The translations under genes and the position numbers were made by a program. A stretch of DNA of 64,000 nt from Bacteroidota bacterium (GTDB lineage: Bacteria; Bacteroidota; Bacteroidia; UBA7662; CANHCV01), in the NCBI GenBank assembly GCA_947501265.1, contig CANMVY010000001.1, positions 248,001 to 312,000 on the forward strand, read 5' to 3'. This document shows, one piece after another, positions 33,153-42,595 of the stretch (position 1 is the first letter of the stretch; each line of letters opens with the position of its first letter). Below the pieces are notes generated by a model. The model did no database searches. It had not been told where the DNA came from and was given only the letters and a program-made list of their open reading frames with translations.

Positions 33153-34504
33153 TGGCAAAAGCAAAAACAGCTTGGTTTTGCTCGAGTTGCGGACAACAAT
33201 CTTCGGCTTGGGTGGGAAAATGCCATTCTTGTGGCTCATGGAATTCCTTTGTGGAAGAACTCGTTGAACCGGCATCAACCTCGAAAACAGGACCTCGAAA
33301 GAAAATCAACGTACTTCCACAGACCATTCAATCGGTCGAGCGCAAAGAGGAAGCCAGAATGGTTACTCCCGACTCGGAATTGAATCGGGTTTTAGGGGGT
33401 GGAATTGTTCCCGGAGCATTGATGCTCTTGGGAGGAGAACCCGGCATTGGAAAAAGTACGCTGCTTCTTCAATTGGCCATGCAAATGCCGGGAGTAAAAG
33501 TTTTGTACGTTTCCGGAGAAGAAAGTCCAACCCAAATCAAACTCAGGGCAGAACGCATTGAAGGTGGGAACGAAGAAGTGTATTTGTTTCCAGAAACCGA
33601 TACCCACCTGATTGCCGAGCAAATGGATGAATTGGAACCCGATTGGGTAGTCATCGATTCCATCCAAACCATTCACTCTCCTACCCTTGATTCAGGGCCC
33701 GGTTCGGTGGGGCAAATCCGCCAAACTGCAACCGAATTGATGAAGTTAGCCAAAGAAAGAAACATCCCCATTTTCCTCATTGGTCACATCACGAAAGATG
33801 GAAGCATTGCAGGACCAAAAGTGTTGGAACATTTGGTAGACACCGTCCTTCAATTTGAAGGTGATCGACACTATTCGTACCGCTTGTTGCGAACCATGAA
33901 AAACCGATTTGGCTCAACTTCCGAACTCGGTTTGTATGAAATGCAAGGCAGCGGACTTCGTTCCGTGGAGAATCCTTCGGAATTATTGCTTTCTACCCGT
34001 GACGAACCCACTGCAGGCATCGCCATTGGTGTTCTTTTGGAGGGAAGTCGACCCCTGCTGATCGAAGTTCAAGCCTTGGTTACTCCCACGGCCTACGGCA
34101 TGCCCCAAAGAAGTTGTACCGGATTCGATCCGAGAAGATTGAACATGCTGCTCGCCGTTTTGGAAAAACGAATGGGTTTCCGATTGGGCCAAATGGATGT
34201 ATTTCTGAACATGGCAGGAGGGATTAAAGTTGAAGATCCGGCCTTGGATTTAGCAGTTTGTGCGGCCATTGCCAGCAGTGTTAGAGATACACCGCTACCC
34301 GAATTAACCGTATTTTGTGGAGAGGTGGGATTGAGCGGAGAAATTCGCCCGGTTCACCGTTTGGAACAACGAACCAATGAAGCTTCTCGTTTGGGATTCA
34401 CTCAGGTTTTCTGCGGCCCAGGAAACACCGAAGACAAGGGAAAAGGAACTTTAAAAGTGGTGCAGAAAAATCGACTTTTCGAAGTGCTACAATCCATTCT
34501 ATGA
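33152..34504 (+). CDS. radA: DNA repair protein RadA
   Basis: RadA is a RecA-like hexameric helicase that processes branched recombination intermediates. The 450-residue protein has the N-terminal C4 zinc finger (CSSCGQQ...KCHSCGSW), the Walker A GGEPGIGKSTLL near residue 95, and the diagnostic RadA motif KNRFGST near 250. A Lon-protease-like C-terminal domain follows (PLLIEVQALVTP, SAxxGMPQR-like PTAYGMPQR, GEVGLSGEIRPV). The start was moved from the track 33110 to ATG 33152, which overlaps the VOC gene stop as TAATG. Confidence 0.96.
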   Translation: MAKAKTAWFCSSCGQQSSAWVGKCHSCGSWNSFVEELVEPASTSKTGPRKKINVLPQTIQSVERKEEARMVTPDSELNRVLGGGIVPGALMLLGGEPGIGKSTLLLQLAMQMPGVKVLYVSGEESPTQIKLRAERIEGGNEEVYLFPETDTHLIAEQMDELEPDWVVIDSIQTIHSPTLDSGPGSVGQIRQTATELMKLAKERNIPIFLIGHITKDGSIAGPKVLEHLVDTVLQFEGDRHYSYRLLRTMKNRFGSTSELGLYEMQGSGLRSVENPSELLLSTRDEPTAGIAIGVLLEGSRPLLIEVQALVTPTAYGMPQRSCTGFDPRRLNMLLAVLEKRMGFRLGQMDVFLNMAGGIKVEDPALDLAVCAAIASSVRDTPLPELTVFCGEVGLSGEIRPVHRLEQRTNEASRLGFTQVFCGPGNTEDKGKGTLKVVQKNRLFEVLQSIL

Positions 34505-34506
34505 CT

Positions 34507-34514
34507 TATTTTTG
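34507..34514 (+). promoter_or_regulatory. Promoter box TATTTTTG before the ECF sigma gene
   Basis: TATTTTTG matches the housekeeping TAnnTTTG box, directly after the radA stop and 49 bases before the sigma factor ATG, giving the longest leader among the boxes listed here. Confidence 0.5.
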
Positions 34515-34563
34515 AAGTTGTGGGTTACCTTTTTAAGAAGAATAGAATTAAGTACGAACCGAT

Positions 34564-35124
34564 ATGTCGCTGAACGACTTAGATGGTTTGAGATCGGGTG
34601 ACCGATTTATTACCGGAAAAATTTACGCCGAGCATTATTCTCTCATCGAGCGGATGATTGTTGCCCAAAAGGGCGACTCCGACGATGCGAAGGATATTTA
34701 TCAAGAAGCGTTTATCATCTTTCTGGATAATATTCAAAATCCGAGTTTTGAACTTACTGTCAAAATCAGCACTTATCTGTATGCGATTGCCAAAAACTTA
34801 TGGTATAAACGTTTGAAAGTAATTGGGCAACAGGGCTTTGTGATTGACGATCGCTTCGCCGATGAATTGCCCGACGTAACGGAAAACGTGGATCGATTTT
34901 TGGAAGAAGAGCAGAAGTACGACGATTTGTATTCGGGTTTGGACCAATTGGGAGAGCCTTGCAAATCGGTTCTTACCGACTTCTTCTTTCAAAAACTAAG
35001 CATGGAGGCGATTGCAAATAAGCACGGTTATACCAATGCCGATAATGCCAAAACACAGAAATATAAGTGTTTGATGCGGTTAAAAAAATTGGTAGCGGTT
35101 GGACAAAAAAGAAGAAACGGATGA
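34564..35124 (+). CDS. ECF-type RNA polymerase sigma factor
   Basis: This 186-residue protein has the two domains of extracytoplasmic-function sigma factors. Region 2 (about residues 20-85) includes DDAKDIYQEAFIIFLDNIQ and ISTYLYAIAKNLWYKRLK, which contact the -10 element and core polymerase. Region 4 (about 125-180) has LGEPCKSVLTDFFFQKLSMEAIA and a helix-turn-helix ending NAKTQKYKCLMRLKKLV. The next gene starts inside its stop codon (ATGA) and encodes a membrane protein with a trypsin-like domain, placed where an anti-sigma factor gene normally sits. The regulon is unknown. Confidence 0.93.
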   Translation: MSLNDLDGLRSGDRFITGKIYAEHYSLIERMIVAQKGDSDDAKDIYQEAFIIFLDNIQNPSFELTVKISTYLYAIAKNLWYKRLKVIGQQGFVIDDRFADELPDVTENVDRFLEEEQKYDDLYSGLDQLGEPCKSVLTDFFFQKLSMEAIANKHGYTNADNAKTQKYKCLMRLKKLVAVGQKRRNG

Positions 35125-36146
35125 ACCCATTCAGCGAAGAAATGAACGAGCTATTTGAAAAAATGGCGTCTGGAGAAGGAAGTAGAGCGGAGCGAACCCT
35201 CTTTTTTCAAGAATTAGAGTCCAACCCCACCCTAAAGAATTTGTACGAATCTCATTTGAGTTTTCGGAAGGGCATTGAAGTAGTTACAAGAAGAACAGCA
35301 CTTCGAAGTGAAATTTCAGGTTACCACCAACAGGTCAAAACAACTAAAAGAAAATCTTCCAATCCCATTTCCATTTCTCGTTGGGCTATTGCGGCTTCCG
35401 TTTCTGCCTTAATTGCCGTTGGAGCTTGGTTTGGATACGATTGGGAGCAACGGCAAAAAGCAAATGGCGAGCAATTATTGGCTCGCTCAACCCCTAAATC
35501 TCGGCATTCTAATCATCCCATAAGAACCATCGAGTCGGGAGAAGAAGTGGTTTCAGGAACCGCTTTCGCGGTAAATGCAGAGGGTTATTTCCTTACTTCT
35601 TCCCACGTGATTGGAAATAAATCCGAAGTTGAATTGGAAAATCCGGAAGACGGTAGTATTTATGCCGCTCGAGTTGTTGCGAGAGATACCAAGTACGATT
35701 TGGTTTTGGTGAAAATCGACGACGAGAGTTTCATAGGATTATCGAGAATTCCTTACCCCATCAAATCATCCAAAGTTAATCTAGCTCAAGATGTTTTTAC
35801 ATTGGGGTTCCCCAAAGAGGACATCGTTTTTGGGGAAGGAAGCGTGAGTTCCTTGAACGGTTATAACGGTGATACCTTAAAATATCAAGTTTCGGTACCG
35901 GTAAATCCTGGACAATCTGGATCTCCCTTGTTCGACGAACAAGGAAATGTCATTGGAGTTATTTCAGCAAAAAATGGAAGTGCAGATGGGGTTTCCTATG
36001 CCGTTAAATCTTCCCACATGATTCACTTTTTTGAAAATGCCTTGGAAGATCCCATCCAACTACCGAAATCCAACAGTGTTTCTGGGCTATCAAAAACAAA
36101 GAAGATTCAGAAGATTAAGTCTTTTATTTTTATTGTTCGCGCTTAA
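35121..36146 (+). CDS. Membrane-anchored trypsin-like (HtrA-type) protein, candidate anti-sigma partner
   Basis: This 341-residue protein has a soluble N-terminal region of about 95 residues (MNELFEKMASGEGSRAERTLFFQELESNP), one membrane helix at about 97-116 (WAIAASVSALIAVGAWFGY), and an exported trypsin-fold domain. The catalytic triad is visible: histidine in TSSHVIG (about 160), aspartate in KYDLVLVKI (about 195) and serine in PGQSGSPLF (about 273). There is no PDZ domain. The N-terminal part has the size and position of an anti-sigma domain, but without a zinc-binding HxxxCxxC motif. Because it overlaps the ECF sigma gene by four bases, I infer that it senses the envelope and controls that sigma factor. 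The start at 35121 replaces the track 35067. Confidence 0.85.
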   Translation: MNPFSEEMNELFEKMASGEGSRAERTLFFQELESNPTLKNLYESHLSFRKGIEVVTRRTALRSEISGYHQQVKTTKRKSSNPISISRWAIAASVSALIAVGAWFGYDWEQRQKANGEQLLARSTPKSRHSNHPIRTIESGEEVVSGTAFAVNAEGYFLTSSHVIGNKSEVELENPEDGSIYAARVVARDTKYDLVLVKIDDESFIGLSRIPYPIKSSKVNLAQDVFTLGFPKEDIVFGEGSVSSLNGYNGDTLKYQVSVPVNPGQSGSPLFDEQGNVIGVISAKNGSADGVSYAVKSSHMIHFFENALEDPIQLPKSNSVSGLSKTKKIQKIKSFIFIVRA

Positions 36147-37252
36147 CTGATTGAAAGTAGCTTTTTATACATGATTTCATGCTTTTCTACCTCAATTGCT
36201 AAGGAAAATTGTTCGCGAATGATTTTCAACTGTTGATCGATTACCTGTTTCATTTCATCCTGCGTTAGTTGAATCGCCAATTCCAATTTGTGTTTTAATT
36301 CTTCATGATCTCCAACCTGAAATAACTGCTGAGGGAGTTCCTTCAATTGATCCTTCAATCCTGGAATGTTACTTCCTAAAGAATAAGTCCCAGAGGCCAT
36401 CGCTTCCAAGAAACTTACCGGAGAGGCTTCCTTAAAAGAAGGAAAAACAAAAAAATCAGCAAGGGATAAAAAAGCGGCAACGTCCATTCGCTTGCCTGTA
36501 AAAACCACAGGAATGGGCAACCTCTTTGCATGACTTTTCAATTCATGACCGTATTCAGTGGTATCATCTCCAACAATAAATATCCTAAAATCGCTACCTG
36601 AGGGAAAAGTCATGGTTTCAACAGCTTTAAACAGCACTTCAATCCCCTTCAATGGAACCAAATTAGCAACATTCACGATCACTTTGGTTTCAGGAGTCAA
36701 GTTGAACTCTTTCATTAAATCCTCGCTTGGTGGCTTGGGATAAAATTCATTCAAATCTACACCACTGCTGCAATACATCACCTTGGAGGCTTTATTAAAA
36801 AAGTCTTCGTAAATATTTAAGTTTTGAGCAAAGATTCCGTTCGCAAGTAAAGATCGAAGCTTCCAACCATTTCCACCCCAGTTCATGTTTTTCTTGTGAT
36901 AAACCCATTTTACTCCGGCCATTCTAACGCTCAAAGCCTCGGAATAATCGTCGGAATAATGATACGAGTGAACCAAGTCGAAATGATGTTCTCGGTAAAA
37001 TTTCCTCATTTTCCAACACGTCTTCACCCCATTCAACTTGTTTTTCATGGACGTTGTTGTTGGCATGATGTGCACTGGAATACCCGAATCCTTCACAACC
37101 TTAAAAAATGCACCGCGATCATGATTGCAAGCAATATGAGGTTCGAACAAATTTTTATCCAGTCGTTGAATAATTTTTAACATGGCCTTACCCGAACCAG
37201 CGGTATCGAAATTGGGAATGGTGAACAGAATTTTCTTTCTCTTGTTAGGCAT
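36143..37252 (-). CDS. Glycosyltransferase, GT4 family
   Basis: This 369-residue GT-B fold transferase has an N-terminal acceptor domain (RKKILFTIPNFDTAGSGKAMLKII) and the donor domain from about residue 180 (VNVANLVPLKGIEVLFKAVE, FIVGDDTTEYG, VFTGKRMDVAAFLSLADFFVFPSFKEASPVSFLEAMASG in segments). The E-x7-E motif is in FKEASPVSFLEAM. The donor sugar and acceptor are unknown; a role in surface polysaccharide is likely. It stands alone, opposite to its neighbours. The ATG is four bases after a TATTTTTG box, and the stop shares a TTAA with the protease gene. Confidence 0.93.
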   Translation of the reverse strand: MPNKRKKILFTIPNFDTAGSGKAMLKIIQRLDKNLFEPHIACNHDRGAFFKVVKDSGIPVHIMPTTTSMKNKLNGVKTCWKMRKFYREHHFDLVHSYHYSDDYSEALSVRMAGVKWVYHKKNMNWGGNGWKLRSLLANGIFAQNLNIYEDFFNKASKVMYCSSGVDLNEFYPKPPSEDLMKEFNLTPETKVIVNVANLVPLKGIEVLFKAVETMTFPSGSDFRIFIVGDDTTEYGHELKSHAKRLPIPVVFTGKRMDVAAFLSLADFFVFPSFKEASPVSFLEAMASGTYSLGSNIPGLKDQLKELPQQLFQVGDHEELKHKLELAIQLTQDEMKQVIDQQLKIIREQFSLAIEVEKHEIMYKKLLSIS

Positions 37253-37256
37253 ACCT

Positions 37257-37264
37257 CAAAAATA
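37257..37264 (-). promoter_or_regulatory. Promoter box TATTTTTG, four bases before the GT4 ATG
   Basis: CAAAAATA on the plus strand reads TATTTTTG on the minus strand, a full consensus match with a four-base spacer to the ATG. It touches the terminator of the upstream lipoprotein operon. Confidence 0.65.
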
Positions 37265-37295
37265 AAAAGGGGGACTCAATGAGTCCCCCTTTTTA
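37263..37295 (-). terminator. Intrinsic terminator after the paired lipoprotein genes
   Basis: AAAAAGGGGGACTC pairs perfectly with GAGTCCCCCTTTTT around an AAT loop, flanked by A/T runs. It lies 15 bases past the stop of the 37311 gene and just before the GT4 promoter on the same strand. Confidence 0.93.
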
Positions 37296-37310
37296 ATAAA
37301 AATGTTTGAA

Positions 37311-37793
37311 TTATTTTTTGTTCATTTTGATGTTGTAGTTCACGTTAGTGGTTTCTGTTCCATCAACATTAATTTGATTGAATTTCCACTCTTGTGCAGA
37401 CTTCTCACTTGAAACAATGGTAAAAGCAGTGTTTTGTGTTGTACCTGTTTTATCCTTGATGGTCATGGATACATCTTTATCGGAATTGTTCCACAAAGTA
37501 ATGTCTCCAGCAAGGGTATCTTTGAAAGTGAAGGTGGTACCGCCGAAAGGAACATCAATATCATAGATTACATTGATTTTACCGGTTGCTGTTTCGCGAT
37601 CCAAAGACATGTCTCCAGTACCGTTTTTAAGCGTTAATGTTTCGGTTTGGCCTTGATCTGTAATAGCAACAGTACCGTTCAAAGAAGCAACTGTCCAATC
37701 ACCGTTCAAAATCTTTTCGGTCTTTTCTTCTTTGTTGCAAGAAGCCAAGCTTACTGATAGTGCAACAGCACCAAATAAAAATACTTTTTTCAT
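37311..37793 (-). CDS. Lipocalin-like lipoprotein (second of a tandem pair)
   Basis: This 160-residue protein has a lipoprotein signal peptide (KKVFLFGAVALSVSLASC) with the lipidated cysteine near residue 19. The beta-rich domain begins KILNGDWTVASLNGTVAI and continues with short strands (DVSMTIKDKTG, AQEWKFNQINVDG), suggesting a lipocalin-like barrel. It is clearly related to the upstream gene product: same length, same GDW/GNW opening, same order of strands. The function is unknown. The two genes are two bases apart and share a terminator. Confidence 0.82.
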   Translation of the reverse strand: MKKVFLFGAVALSVSLASCNKEEKTEKILNGDWTVASLNGTVAITDQGQTETLTLKNGTGDMSLDRETATGKINVIYDIDVPFGGTTFTFKDTLAGDITLWNNSDKDVSMTIKDKTGTTQNTAFTIVSSEKSAQEWKFNQINVDGTETTNVNYNIKMNKK

Positions 37794-37795
37794 AA

Positions 37796-38287
37796 TTATG
37801 GTTTTTTAGTTAGTTCAAATTTTGTAACACGCCAAGAGGCAGATTCCCCTAAAACAGACGCAGACACGTTGCTGGAGGTTGCCCAACTTTGAAATTCTTT
37901 TTGATTAACATTCACGTCCCAATTCCAAGTTATTTGTGCAGCACCCGCAGCCGATGTTTTCATGGTTACTTTAACACCTTCAGCATTGGACCAAGAAGTG
38001 ATGGTTGCATCCATGGTATCGCGAACTGGAATTCCAGCGTAACGGAAGATGGTGTACAATTTAAAAGATCCTTTTCCGGTTGTTGCATCGAATTTTACTT
38101 CGCCTCCATCCGAACCTAAATCTACCGAATCGGTACCAAATTGATTGGTAATGATGGCTTTCCCTTCGAATTTGTCGATATTCCAGTTACCATCTAATCG
38201 TTTGTTCAAAGAATTTTCTTTGGAACAACCAACGAAAGCCAAACCCATCGTAAGTGCTAAACCCGTTGTAAATAATAATTTTGTCAT
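37796..38287 (-). CDS. Lipocalin-like lipoprotein (first of a tandem pair)
   Basis: This 163-residue lipoprotein has the signal peptide TKLLFTTGLALTMGLAFVGC and mature residues opening RLDGNWNIDKFEGKAII, as in its neighbour. Strand-like segments such as SFKLYTIFRYAGIPVRD and VKVTMKTSAAGAAQITWNW follow. It is a tandem paralogue of the 37311-37793 product, diverged strongly in sequence but not in layout. The ligand or role is unknown. Confidence 0.82.
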   Translation of the reverse strand: MTKLLFTTGLALTMGLAFVGCSKENSLNKRLDGNWNIDKFEGKAIITNQFGTDSVDLGSDGGEVKFDATTGKGSFKLYTIFRYAGIPVRDTMDATITSWSNAEGVKVTMKTSAAGAAQITWNWDVNVNQKEFQSWATSSNVSASVLGESASWRVTKFELTKKP

Positions 38288-38326
38288 TGATAAAATTTTT
38301 GCGAACTCAATTTAGGAAAAAAAACC

Positions 38327-39469
38327 TTAACCTTTTAATACTTCTCGTGAAATGACAATTTTTTGCACTTCTGAGGTACCTTCATAAATCTGCGTAATCT
38401 TCGCGTCGCGCATCATGCGTTCCACATGGTATTCCTTTACGTAGCCGTAACCACCGTGAATTTGAACCGCTTCATTGGTTACTCGCTGAGCAATTTCAGA
38501 AGCATACAATTTTGCTTGAGCAGAAATCAAATTGTAATCCAACCCTTGGTCTTTGGTCCAAGCTGCTTTCAAACACAACAAACGGGCAGCTTCTACCTCA
38601 GTAGCCATGTCGGCCAATTTAAACTGAATAGCTTGGTGATTCTTGATTTCTGTACCGAATGCTTTTCGCTGTTTTGAATACGCCAATGCCAATTCCAAAG
38701 CACCGGAGGCAATGCCTAATGCTTGTGCTGCAATACCAATTCGACCACCGGCTAAGGTTTGCATGGCAAACTTGAAACCGAATCCATCTTCTCCAACGCG
38801 GTTCGCTTTGGGAACTTTTACATCATTGAACAACAAGGTATGGGTATCACTTCCGCGAATGCCCATTTTATCTTCTTTCGTTCCTACCACAAAACCTGGC
38901 ATATCGCGTTCAACGATCAAACAGTTGATCCCGCGGTGTCCCAACTCAGGGTTGGTTTGTGCGATCACCAAATAAACCGATGCAGAAGAACCGTTGGTAA
39001 TCCAGTTCTTCGTTCCATTTAACAGGTAATAATCGCCTTTGTCTTCAGCAGTTGTTTTCTGGCTAGTTGCATCGGAACCGGCTTCGGGCTCAGACAAGCA
39101 AAAAGCGCCGATTTTTTCGCCACGAGCAAGTGGTTTTAAGTATTTTTCTTTTTGCTCTTCCGATCCAAATTTCTCCAAACCGTAGCAAACCAAAGAGTTA
39201 TTCACCGACACACACACCGAAGTTGAAGCGTCTACTTTCGACAACTCTTCCATCGCCAAAACGTAGGAAATCGTATCCATTCCTGCTCCATCGTACTTGG
39301 GGTCAACCATCAATCCCATGATGCCCAACTCACCCAATTTTTTGATTTGTTCAGCTGGAAATTTCTGATGTGTATCGCGTTCAATGACTCCAGCCAATAA
39401 CTCTGTTTGCGCGAAATCGCGCATGGCTTGTTGAATCATTTTTTGTTCTTCGGTCAATTGAAAAAGCAT
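38327..39469 (-). CDS. Acyl-CoA dehydrogenase
   Basis: This 380-residue flavoprotein oxidises short- or medium-chain acyl-CoA to the enoyl-CoA. The family signatures are FCLSEPEAGSDATSQ near residue 124 and the C-terminal IHGGYGYVKEYHVERMMRDAKI. The catalytic glutamate is in IYEGTSEVQ near residue 365, the position used by short-chain and butyryl-CoA dehydrogenases. No electron-transfer flavoprotein gene is adjacent. A 3-hydroxyacyl-CoA dehydrogenase of the same pathway lies at 55.9 kb. A TACTTTTG box is 16 bases upstream. Confidence 0.95.
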   Translation of the reverse strand: MLFQLTEEQKMIQQAMRDFAQTELLAGVIERDTHQKFPAEQIKKLGELGIMGLMVDPKYDGAGMDTISYVLAMEELSKVDASTSVCVSVNNSLVCYGLEKFGSEEQKEKYLKPLARGEKIGAFCLSEPEAGSDATSQKTTAEDKGDYYLLNGTKNWITNGSSASVYLVIAQTNPELGHRGINCLIVERDMPGFVVGTKEDKMGIRGSDTHTLLFNDVKVPKANRVGEDGFGFKFAMQTLAGGRIGIAAQALGIASGALELALAYSKQRKAFGTEIKNHQAIQFKLADMATEVEAARLLCLKAAWTKDQGLDYNLISAQAKLYASEIAQRVTNEAVQIHGGYGYVKEYHVERMMRDAKITQIYEGTSEVQKIVISREVLKG

Positions 39470-39485
39470 AGTAAAAAGATTTTTG

Positions 39486-39493
39486 CAAAAGTA
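39486..39493 (-). promoter_or_regulatory. Promoter box TACTTTTG for the acyl-CoA dehydrogenase gene
   Basis: CAAAAGTA on the plus strand is TACTTTTG on the minus strand, a full TAnnTTTG match 16 bases before the ATG. Confidence 0.62.
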
Positions 39494-39549
39494 ACGTCTA
39501 ACGCCCTAAGAAACAACAAAATTAAACGCTGTTGTTTTCTTAGAAAACC

Positions 39550-40302
39550 TTATCGTTTTCCTTCTAAATAGTAACTCAATTTCATATCAAAGGTTTCACC
39601 CGTTTTTTTTCCTTTTAGTAGAAAAGGGATTTCAACGAAGCCTTTGTTTTCCAACTTTTTCGACTTCACTTCCAACCACAACACATTAACTTGCTGCTCT
39701 TTAACCCATTTTCTTTTCAATCGAAAGCCTTTAGGAAGATACAACACTTCCACTTTTTCCTTTTTTCTTCCCTCTAATCCCAACGTTATTTTTGCCTTTG
39801 CCGCCTCTTTTCCTGAAACGTTTCCGAAAACTACCAAAGGCGTTAACAACAACAAATGCTTATTCTTATAAGGAAATCTCTCACGATAAGCAGGTTGAGG
39901 GGGTTGAACTTCCCCGTGCAACAGAAGCGTATCTGAAAAATTCAATTCATTTGCCTCGTACTCCACCACCAATAACTTATGCAGATGTCCCACTTGCCCC
40001 GCAGAAAGAAAACGAAAGGCAAAACTGTCTACCGATTGCGGGGCAATTGCCCTCCCTTCCACAAAATTGGTAGAAGTGCACCCGCAGGTGGTTTGAAGTT
40101 TCTTCAAGATGACCGAACGATTTGAAACATTCTGAAATTGAAAAAAACCGGAAACGGAATCGCCTTCGGTTAAAACACCTAGTTCCAATTGGGTTTCTCT
40201 CCACCGAATGGAACGTTCTTGGGCAAAAGAACCCAAACAAAAAAAGAGCCCTAAACCGAAGATTAGGACTCTTTTTTTGAAATTATTTGATGAATTACGC
40301 AT
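39550..40302 (-). CDS. Exported DUF1573-domain protein
   Basis: This 250-residue protein has a signal peptide ([18 protein letters not shown]), then a DUF1573/ASH-type beta-sandwich. It opens with [31 protein letters not shown] and the hallmark TTCGCTS. A second beta domain fills the C-terminal half ([17 protein letters not shown]). Such domains are common in Bacteroidota surface proteins; the role is unknown. It overlaps the end of nrdA by eight bases on the same strand, so it is probably a passenger in the nrd operon. Confidence 0.85.
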   Translation of the reverse strand: MRNSSNNFKKRVLIFGLGLFFCLGSFAQERSIRWRETQLELGVLTEGDSVSGFFQFQNVSNRSVILKKLQTTCGCTSTNFVEGRAIAPQSVDSFAFRFLSAGQVGHLHKLLVVEYEANELNFSDTLLLHGEVQPPQPAYRERFPYKNKHLLLLTPLVVFGNVSGKEAAKAKITLGLEGRKKEKVEVLYLPKGFRLKRKWVKEQQVNVLWLEVKSKKLENKGFVEIPFLLKGKKTGETFDMKLSYYLEGKR

Positions 40303-42586
40303 TAGATTTTTGCGCAGCTTGGGTGTCTACCGTGAACTGAATGGCATTTACCGCCGGTTTAGTTCTAAGGTAATACATGCCTGTTTTCAATCCCTTTTTC
40401 CAAGCATAGAAGTGCATGGAACTGAGCTTAGAGAAGGTAGGTTCGGCCATGAATACGTTCATGGATTGACTCTGACAAATGAATGCTCCTCGATCGGCGG
40501 CCATATCTAAGATGGACTTTTGTTTGATTTCCCAAGCGGTTTTGAAAACTTCACGAATTTCTTCGGGTATTTCATCGATTTGTTGAACGGAACCGTTGGC
40601 CGCCATGATTCGATTTTTCATGTCGTCGTTCCACATGTCCAAGCGCACCAATTCATTCAACAAGTGTTTGTTAACGATAGCGAATTCTCCGGAAAGAACG
40701 CCTCGGCTGTACACGTTGGAGGTGTAAGGTTCAAAACACTCGTTGTTTCCTAAAATTTGGGAGGTCGAGGCGGTTGGCATCGGGGCAACCAATAACGAAT
40801 TTCTGGCTCCAAACTCCATTACTTCTTTGCGAAGTACATCCCAATTCCATCGGCCTGACAAACGGGGCGCTTCCCAGAAATCGAATTGGAACATGCCCTT
40901 GCTGAGGGGTGAACCTGGGAAAGATTCGTAATATCCTTCTTTTTTGGCTAAATCTACCGAGGATTGCATGGCCGCGAAATAGATGGTTTCAAATATTTCA
41001 GCGTTCAGTTGCGCGGCTCCATCAGATTCAAAAGGTAATCCCATGAGAATAAAGGCATCGGCCAATCCTTGCACACCTAAGCCGATAGGACGGTGGCGAA
41101 AGTTGGAGTTTTGGGCTTCAATAACCGGATAATAATTCACATCGATAACCTTGTTCAGGTTTTTGGTAACGGTGTAGGTAATGTCGTACAACTTTTGGTG
41201 GTCAAATTGACGATCAGCCGTCACGAAACGAGGGAGGGCCAAGGATGCGAGGTTACAAACGGCTACCTCGTCTTTGGAAGTATATTCCAAAATTTCGGTG
41301 CACAAATTGGAGGAACGGATGGTTCCTAAGTTTTGTTGATTGGATTTGCGGTTCGCAGCATCTTTGTAAAGCATGTACGGGGTGCCGGTTTCGATTTGAG
41401 ATTCGAGAACGGCAAACCACAATTCTTGGGCGTTGATGGTTTTTACCGCCTTGCCTTCGCTTTCGTACCTCAGGTAATGCTGTTCAAATTCTTCGCCCCA
41501 GGTATTGAACAATTCAGGGGTAACATTGGGATCGAACAACGACCATTTCTCGTTTGCCTCTACCCGCTGCATGAACAAATCAGAAATCCAAAGGGCGTAA
41601 AACAAATCACGGGCACGCATTTCTTCGGCTCCGTGGTTTTTCTTCAAATCCAAAAACGAAAAAATATCGGCATGCCATGGTTCGAGGTAGATAGCAAAGG
41701 AGCCTTTTCGCTTTCCACCGCCTTGATCAACGTAACGGGCCGTATCGTTGAAAACGCGAAGCATAGGAACAATTCCATTGGAGGTGCCGTTGGTTCCTTT
41801 GATGTAAGAACCCGTAGCACGAATGTTGTGGATGCTCAATCCAATACCACCTGCACTTTGAGAAATTTTTGCGCACTGTTTCAAGGTGTCATAAATTCCA
41901 TCGATGCTATCTTCTTGCATGGTTAACAAAAAGCAACTGGAGAGTTGTGGCTTGGGGGTTCCAGCATTAAACAACGTGGGTGTAGCGTGAGTAAACCAAC
42001 GTTCACTCATCAAATTATACGTTTCAAGAACAGAATCGATATCGGTTTTGTGAATCCCAACTGCAACACGCATGATCATGTGCTGAGGGCGCTCAACCAC
42101 GCGACCGTTGGTGCGTAGGAGATAGGAGCGCTCCAACGTTTTGAATCCAAAATAATCGTAATCGTAGTCGCGGTGATAGATGATGGCAGAATCGAGCTGC
42201 TCGCTGTGTTTTTCAATGATTTCCATCACGTCGCTCGCAATAAGAGAGGCCGATTCTCCGGTGTGGGGATCGACGTACTCGTACAAGTCGCGCATGGTTT
42301 CGGTGAAGGACTTTTTCGTTTCTTTATGAAGGTTAGAAACTGCAATTCTTGCCGCTAGAACGGCATAATCAGGATGTTTGGTTGTTAAGGATGCGGCGGT
42401 TTCGGCAGCAAGATTATCCAATTCAATGGTGGTAACCCCATCGAATAAGCCGTTGATGACTTTTTTTGCTACCTCAGCCGGGTCAACAAACCGCTCATGA
42501 AGGTTGTAACAAAGCTTGCTGATTCGAGCGGTAATTTTATCGAATTGTACGGGCTCTTTGCGACCGTCGCGTTTAACTACAAACAT
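40295..42586 (-). CDS. nrdA: Ribonucleoside-diphosphate reductase, alpha subunit
   Basis: NrdA is the catalytic subunit of class I ribonucleotide reductase. The 763-residue protein has an N-terminal ATP-cone ([20 protein letters not shown]) that controls activity, and the first active-site cysteine in LSSCFLLTM near residue 217. The [26 protein letters not shown] block carries the radical-site N-x-C-x-E-like residues, and [23 protein letters not shown] is near 605 in two pieces. The C-terminus stops at [14 protein letters not shown]. The usual flexible tail with a CxxC-type shuttle pair is missing; no cysteine lies in the last 60 residues. nrdB is nine bases upstream. Confidence 0.97.
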   Translation of the reverse strand: MFVVKRDGRKEPVQFDKITARISKLCYNLHERFVDPAEVAKKVINGLFDGVTTIELDNLAAETAASLTTKHPDYAVLAARIAVSNLHKETKKSFTETMRDLYEYVDPHTGESASLIASDVMEIIEKHSEQLDSAIIYHRDYDYDYFGFKTLERSYLLRTNGRVVERPQHMIMRVAVGIHKTDIDSVLETYNLMSERWFTHATPTLFNAGTPKPQLSSCFLLTMQEDSIDGIYDTLKQCAKISQSAGGIGLSIHNIRATGSYIKGTNGTSNGIVPMLRVFNDTARYVDQGGGKRKGSFAIYLEPWHADIFSFLDLKKNHGAEEMRARDLFYALWISDLFMQRVEANEKWSLFDPNVTPELFNTWGEEFEQHYLRYESEGKAVKTINAQELWFAVLESQIETGTPYMLYKDAANRKSNQQNLGTIRSSNLCTEILEYTSKDEVAVCNLASLALPRFVTADRQFDHQKLYDITYTVTKNLNKVIDVNYYPVIEAQNSNFRHRPIGLGVQGLADAFILMGLPFESDGAAQLNAEIFETIYFAAMQSSVDLAKKEGYYESFPGSPLSKGMFQFDFWEAPRLSGRWNWDVLRKEVMEFGARNSLLVAPMPTASTSQILGNNECFEPYTSNVYSRGVLSGEFAIVNKHLLNELVRLDMWNDDMKNRIMAANGSVQQIDEIPEEIREVFKTAWEIKQKSILDMAADRGAFICQSQSMNVFMAEPTFSKLSSMHFYAWKKGLKTGMYYLRTKPAVNAIQFTVDTQAAQKSNA

Positions 42587-42595
42587 GGCTTTGAA

